Shown here: in pieces, positions 11,511 through 13,988 of the stretch
How the letters are laid out: every line of letters begins with the position of its first letter
Numbering within the stretch: position 1 is the stretch's first letter
Assembly: GCA_030039575.1 (NCBI GenBank)
Contig: JASHVH010000257.1
Location: 1-13,988, forward strand
Length of the DNA: 13,988 nucleotides
Direction: 5' to 3'
From: Acidimicrobiales bacterium
GTDB lineage: Bacteria > Actinomycetota > Acidimicrobiia > Acidimicrobiales > Palsa-688
The notes under the pieces: model-generated
Databases searched by the model: none
What the model saw: the letters and a program-made list of their open reading frames with translations, nothing else
What the model was told of the DNA's origin: nothing
Made by a program: the position numbers and the translations under genes

Positions 11511-13988
11511 AGGAGCGGTCGGCCCAGGCAGGTTCACCTTCGCCAGGGCAGCTGCCGCGGGCGGCAGAAGTCCTAGTTGTCGGCGCGGGCATCATCGGCA
11601 CCGCCATCGCGGCGTGGCTGGCCCGGGCCGGGTTGGACGTCACCGTTGTAGACCGTTCCGGCCCGGCCGCCGGGACTAGCTCTTCAGGCGAAGGGGACCT
11701 GCTCGTCTCGGACAAGTTGCCGGGACCTGAACTGGCGCTGGCGCTCCGGGGCCTCGAGCGCTGGGGCGAGTTGGCCGAGCGAGCGGGCCCGCAGATCGAG
11801 TTCGAAAAAAAGGGCGGCCTCGTAGTCGCCCACGACGAGGCGGGCCTCCAGGAGTTGTGGGCACTGGCCCGGGCGCAGGCGGGACAAGGGGCGAGAGTCG
11901 ACCTCGTGGACGGTGAGGCGCTCCGCCAGCTCGAACCGGCGCTGTCGAGGGAACTGCCCGGCGGCGTCGCCTACGAACAGGACGGACAGGTCCAACCCAT
12001 GCTTGCGGTGGCATTTCACGTGGCCGAGGTCATCGGGCATGGGGGCCGGGTCGTCGGGGGGGTCGACGTGCTCGGGGCCGAACGAGACGGCGATGGCCTG
12101 ATCTCAGCCCTCCTCACCAGTGCCGGGAAGGTCGTCGTCGGCGAATGGGTAGTAAACGCGGCCGGGCCCTGGGCCGGAGAGTTGGCCCGCCGGCTTGGCA
12201 CCGAGATCCCGGTGGGGCCGAGGCGAGGCCATGTGCTCGTAACGGAGCCCCTGCCTCCGATCGTGCGGCGCAAGGTCTTCGAGGCGGGTTACATCGGTTC
12301 GGTCCATCAAAGTGACGCCGCCTGGGCGTGTTCGGCGGTCGTCGAGGCCACCGCCGGCGGCACGATGTTGCTCGGTTCTTCACGTGAGTCAGTCGGGTTC
12401 GACCAAGAGCTCAACGCCGACATCGTCGCCGCCATCGCCCGGCGCGCCATCGCCCTCGTCCCTGACCTTGCCCACGCCCGGTTGATGCGGGCTTACACCG
12501 GCTTCCGCCCGGCGACGCCGGACCGGCTCCCCATCATCGGGGCCGACGAGAGCGTCGGCCGTCTCCTGCACGCGACCGGGCATGAGGGCGCTGGAGTGGG
12601 CCTGTCCGAGGTCACGGCCGAACTCGTGCACAGCCTGGTGGTGGGGGGAACGCCGCCCCTCGACCTCGGTCCCTTCGCACCTGGCCGTTCCTACCCGGGA
12701 CCGATAGCCGGCGACGCGTTCCCTCCATCCTCAAAGCCTCCTGCATCGCCGGGGGAGGCCGGCCACCCGACCGTCACGCTACGTGAAGTGCCGCCGCCGC
12801 TTTCGCAGCGGGGGAGCGCCGGCCTCGCGCCCGCCTCTCCCCCGGCGCCACCGCCCGGCCCAAATAGGGCCGGTGCGCTAACGAGCGCTGGCGGACAACG
12901 CCTCCGTTTCCGTTTCGACGGCCGTGACCTGACAGCGGCGAAAGGCACGACCATCGCCGGCGCCCTGATCGCCAACGGAGAACGAACGTGGCGGACGACC
13001 CGGACCGGGGACCAGCGGCGGGGGCTCTTCTGCGGGATCGGTACGTGCTTCGATTGCCTGGTCGACGTCAACGGGCAGAAGGCGGTCCGAGCCTGCCTGC
13101 TGGCACTGAGTGAAGGGGACAAGGTCGGCACTTCCGCATCGCGCGGCCTTGGCCTGGTGGAAGGCACACTGGACGCCGGCAAAGGGCTGTCGGCCAGAGA
13201 CGAGCAGCCTGACGGCCGGGCCGGCAGAGATATTGACGTTGAAATGGCCGACGTAGTCGTTGTCGGCGGTGGCCCGGCGGGCATGGCCGCCGCCGCCGCT
13301 GCCGCGAGGCGAGGGGCGCGGGTGGTCCTGGTGGACGCGACGGCCCGTCTCGGTGGCCAGTTTTTCCGCCAGCCCCTCCTCGATGACGGCACCACGAGCA
13401 CCCCCGCCGGCCCGAGCCTGCCCGCCCGTTTTCACGGCCTGGCGGCCGACCCGCTGGTCGACCTCCGCCTCGGCCGCAATGTGTGGTCGGCGTCCAGGGA
13501 AGCCACAGGCTTTCTTTTGCGCCTCGACGGTGGGCCTGGCCCGCCGTTGCGCTCCCGGGCCCTCGTCTTGGCTACCGGGGCGTCGGAGCTCGCCCTGCCC
13601 TTCCCGGGCTGGGAACTTCCCGGCGTGGTCACGGCCGGCGCCGCCCAGGCGTTGCTCAAGTCCCAGCGGGTCGCCGTCGGCCGGCGAGTCGTGGTCGCCG
13701 GCACCGGTCCCTTCCTGCTCCCGGTGGCGGCCGCACTGGCGAAATCGGGCGCACGGGTAACGGCAGTCGAAGCGGCTCAGGCTCGAGCGGGCCCGAGGGC
13801 ACTGCCCGGTTTGGCCGCCCACCCCGCCAAGCTGGCCGAGGCGGCCGGGTACGCATGGGAACTGGCCCGCCACCGCGTTCGCTTCCTCACCGGCCGGGCC
13901 GTAATACGGTGCGAAGGCACGGGCCAGGTCGAACGAGCCGTACTGGCCAGGCTGGCGCCCGACTGGCAGGCGGTCAGAGGCCGGGAGC
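11507..13988 (+). CDS. Three-domain fusion: DAO oxidoreductase, [2Fe-2S] domain and FAD/NAD oxidoreductase; probable D-hydroxyproline dehydrogenase (partial)
   Basis: One frame stays open for over 820 codons to the window end. Residues are numbered from CTG 11507. Domain 1 (about 22-396) is a DAO-family FAD oxidoreductase with GAGIIG at 26-31, NAAGPWAGELA near 220 and ATGHEGAGVG around H359. A proline-rich linker follows (about 397-464). Domain 2 (465-540) is a small ferredoxin-like domain with C509, C514, C517 and C530 (CX4CX2CX12C), a complete [2Fe-2S] set. Domain 3 (from 581) is a pyridine-nucleotide-disulfide-type FAD domain with GGGPAG at 587-592, LATGAS, and a second nucleotide motif GTGPFL at 732-737; its end is missing. 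Its expected job is oxidation of cis-4-hydroxy-D-proline to the pyrroline used by the HypD-like enzyme. Related enzymes (hydroxyproline, opine, HcnABC type) carry these parts as separate subunits. No ATG, GTG or TTG exists in frame between the upstream stop (11501) and the FAD motif; CTG 11507, in a CTGA overlap with the epimerase stop and 8 nt after GGGG, is the best start. An amine or opine oxidase is the main alternative. Confidence 0.9.
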   Translation, partial: MKERSAQAGSPSPGQLPRAAEVLVVGAGIIGTAIAAWLARAGLDVTVVDRSGPAAGTSSSGEGDLLVSDKLPGPELALALRGLERWGELAERAGPQIEFEKKGGLVVAHDEAGLQELWALARAQAGQGARVDLVDGEALRQLEPALSRELPGGVAYEQDGQVQPMLAVAFHVAEVIGHGGRVVGGVDVLGAERDGDGLISALLTSAGKVVVGEWVVNAAGPWAGELARRLGTEIPVGPRRGHVLVTEPLPPIVRRKVFEAGYIGSVHQSDAAWACSAVVEATAGGTMLLGSSRESVGFDQELNADIVAAIARRAIALVPDLAHARLMRAYTGFRPATPDRLPIIGADESVGRLLHATGHEGAGVGLSEVTAELVHSLVVGGTPPLDLGPFAPGRSYPGPIAGDAFPPSSKPPASPGEAGHPTVTLREVPPPLSQRGSAGLAPASPPAPPPGPNRAGALTSAGGQRLRFRFDGRDLTAAKGTTIAGALIANGERTWRTTRTGDQRRGLFCGIGTCFDCLVDVNGQKAVRACLLALSEGDKVGTSASRGLGLVEGTLDAGKGLSARDEQPDGRAGRDIDVEMADVVVVGGGPAGMAAAAAAARRGARVVLVDATARLGGQFFRQPLLDDGTTSTPAGPSLPARFHGLAADPLVDLRLGRNVWSASREATGFLLRLDGGPGPPLRSRALVLATGASELALPFPGWELPGVVTAGAAQALLKSQRVAVGRRVVVAGTGPFLLPVAAALAKSGARVTAVEAAQARAGPRALPGLAAHPAKLAEAAGYAWELARHRVRFLTGRAVIRCEGTGQVERAVLARLAPDWQAVRGRE

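Noticed and set aside
12878..13873. A 331-codon open frame on the minus strand.
   Set aside because: It is antisense to the fused dehydrogenase, whose cofactor motifs are clear, and it has no recognisable domain.
13244..13988. Domain 3 of the fusion as a separate gene starting at ATG 13244.
   Set aside because: No stop separates it from the [2Fe-2S] domain and no good ribosome site precedes the ATG. It cannot be fully excluded as an internal start.
1..13988. Mobile elements, tRNA or rRNA genes and CRISPR arrays.
   Set aside because: I saw no transposase or integrase motifs, terminal repeats, cloverleaf sequences or regularly spaced repeats. The 21-bp repeats at 909-971 are in-frame coding repeats.

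Overview
The window looks like chromosomal DNA of a high-GC Gram-positive bacterium. The evidence is strong G/C bias in third codon positions, frequent GTG and TTG starts, LacI-family regulators beside CUT1-type sugar ABC transporters, and no ATPase gene with the transporter (as in actinobacteria that share one ATPase among many importers). An actinobacterium is likely. A lineage near Acidimicrobiia is only a guess from the style of the binding protein.

Layout. Positions 1-2066 (+) hold the end of one sugar-transport operon: a MalG-type permease followed after 2 nt by a LacI-family regulator with a long, repetitive basic N-terminal tail. Positions 2143-7365 (-) hold a second cassette. In transcription order it is a cytoplasmic GH51 alpha-L-arabinofuranosidase, an extracellular sugar-binding protein, two tandem hairpins, a MalF-type permease and a MalG-type permease (ATGA overlap). 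Positions 7366-8379 are about 1 kb of non-coding DNA between divergent genes. It carries two families of repeated, CG-centred, LacI-type palindromes (three copies of one, two of the other) and other inverted repeats. Positions 8380-9447 (+) encode a second LacI-family regulator. Positions 9604-13988 (+) are a tightly packed hydroxyproline-degradation operon: a dihydrodipicolinate-synthase-fold deaminase (HypD-like), a 4-hydroxyproline 2-epimerase (proline racemase family, both catalytic cysteines present), and a very large open frame that runs off the window.

That last frame is one uninterrupted fusion of a DAO-type FAD oxidoreductase, a plant-type-like [2Fe-2S] domain and a pyridine-nucleotide-disulfide-type FAD domain. 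In known hydroxyproline, opine and HCN-forming dehydrogenases these are usually separate beta, gamma and alpha subunits. It appears to start at CTG in a CTGA overlap with the epimerase stop.

Working hypothesis: arabinofuranosidase, sugar importer and trans-4-hydroxy-L-proline catabolism, joined by a shared operator-rich control region and LacI regulators, suggest a locus for plant cell-wall hydroxyproline-rich glycoproteins (extensins, arabinogalactan proteins), in which hydroxyproline is O-arabinosylated. The importer would bring in arabinosylated material, the GH51 enzyme would release arabinose inside the cell, and HypRE, the fused dehydrogenase and HypD would send hydroxyproline towards 2-oxoglutarate semialdehyde. 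The final semialdehyde dehydrogenase and the transporter ATPase are not in the window. The joint substrate is inference. No tRNA, rRNA, CRISPR array, transposase or integrase was seen.
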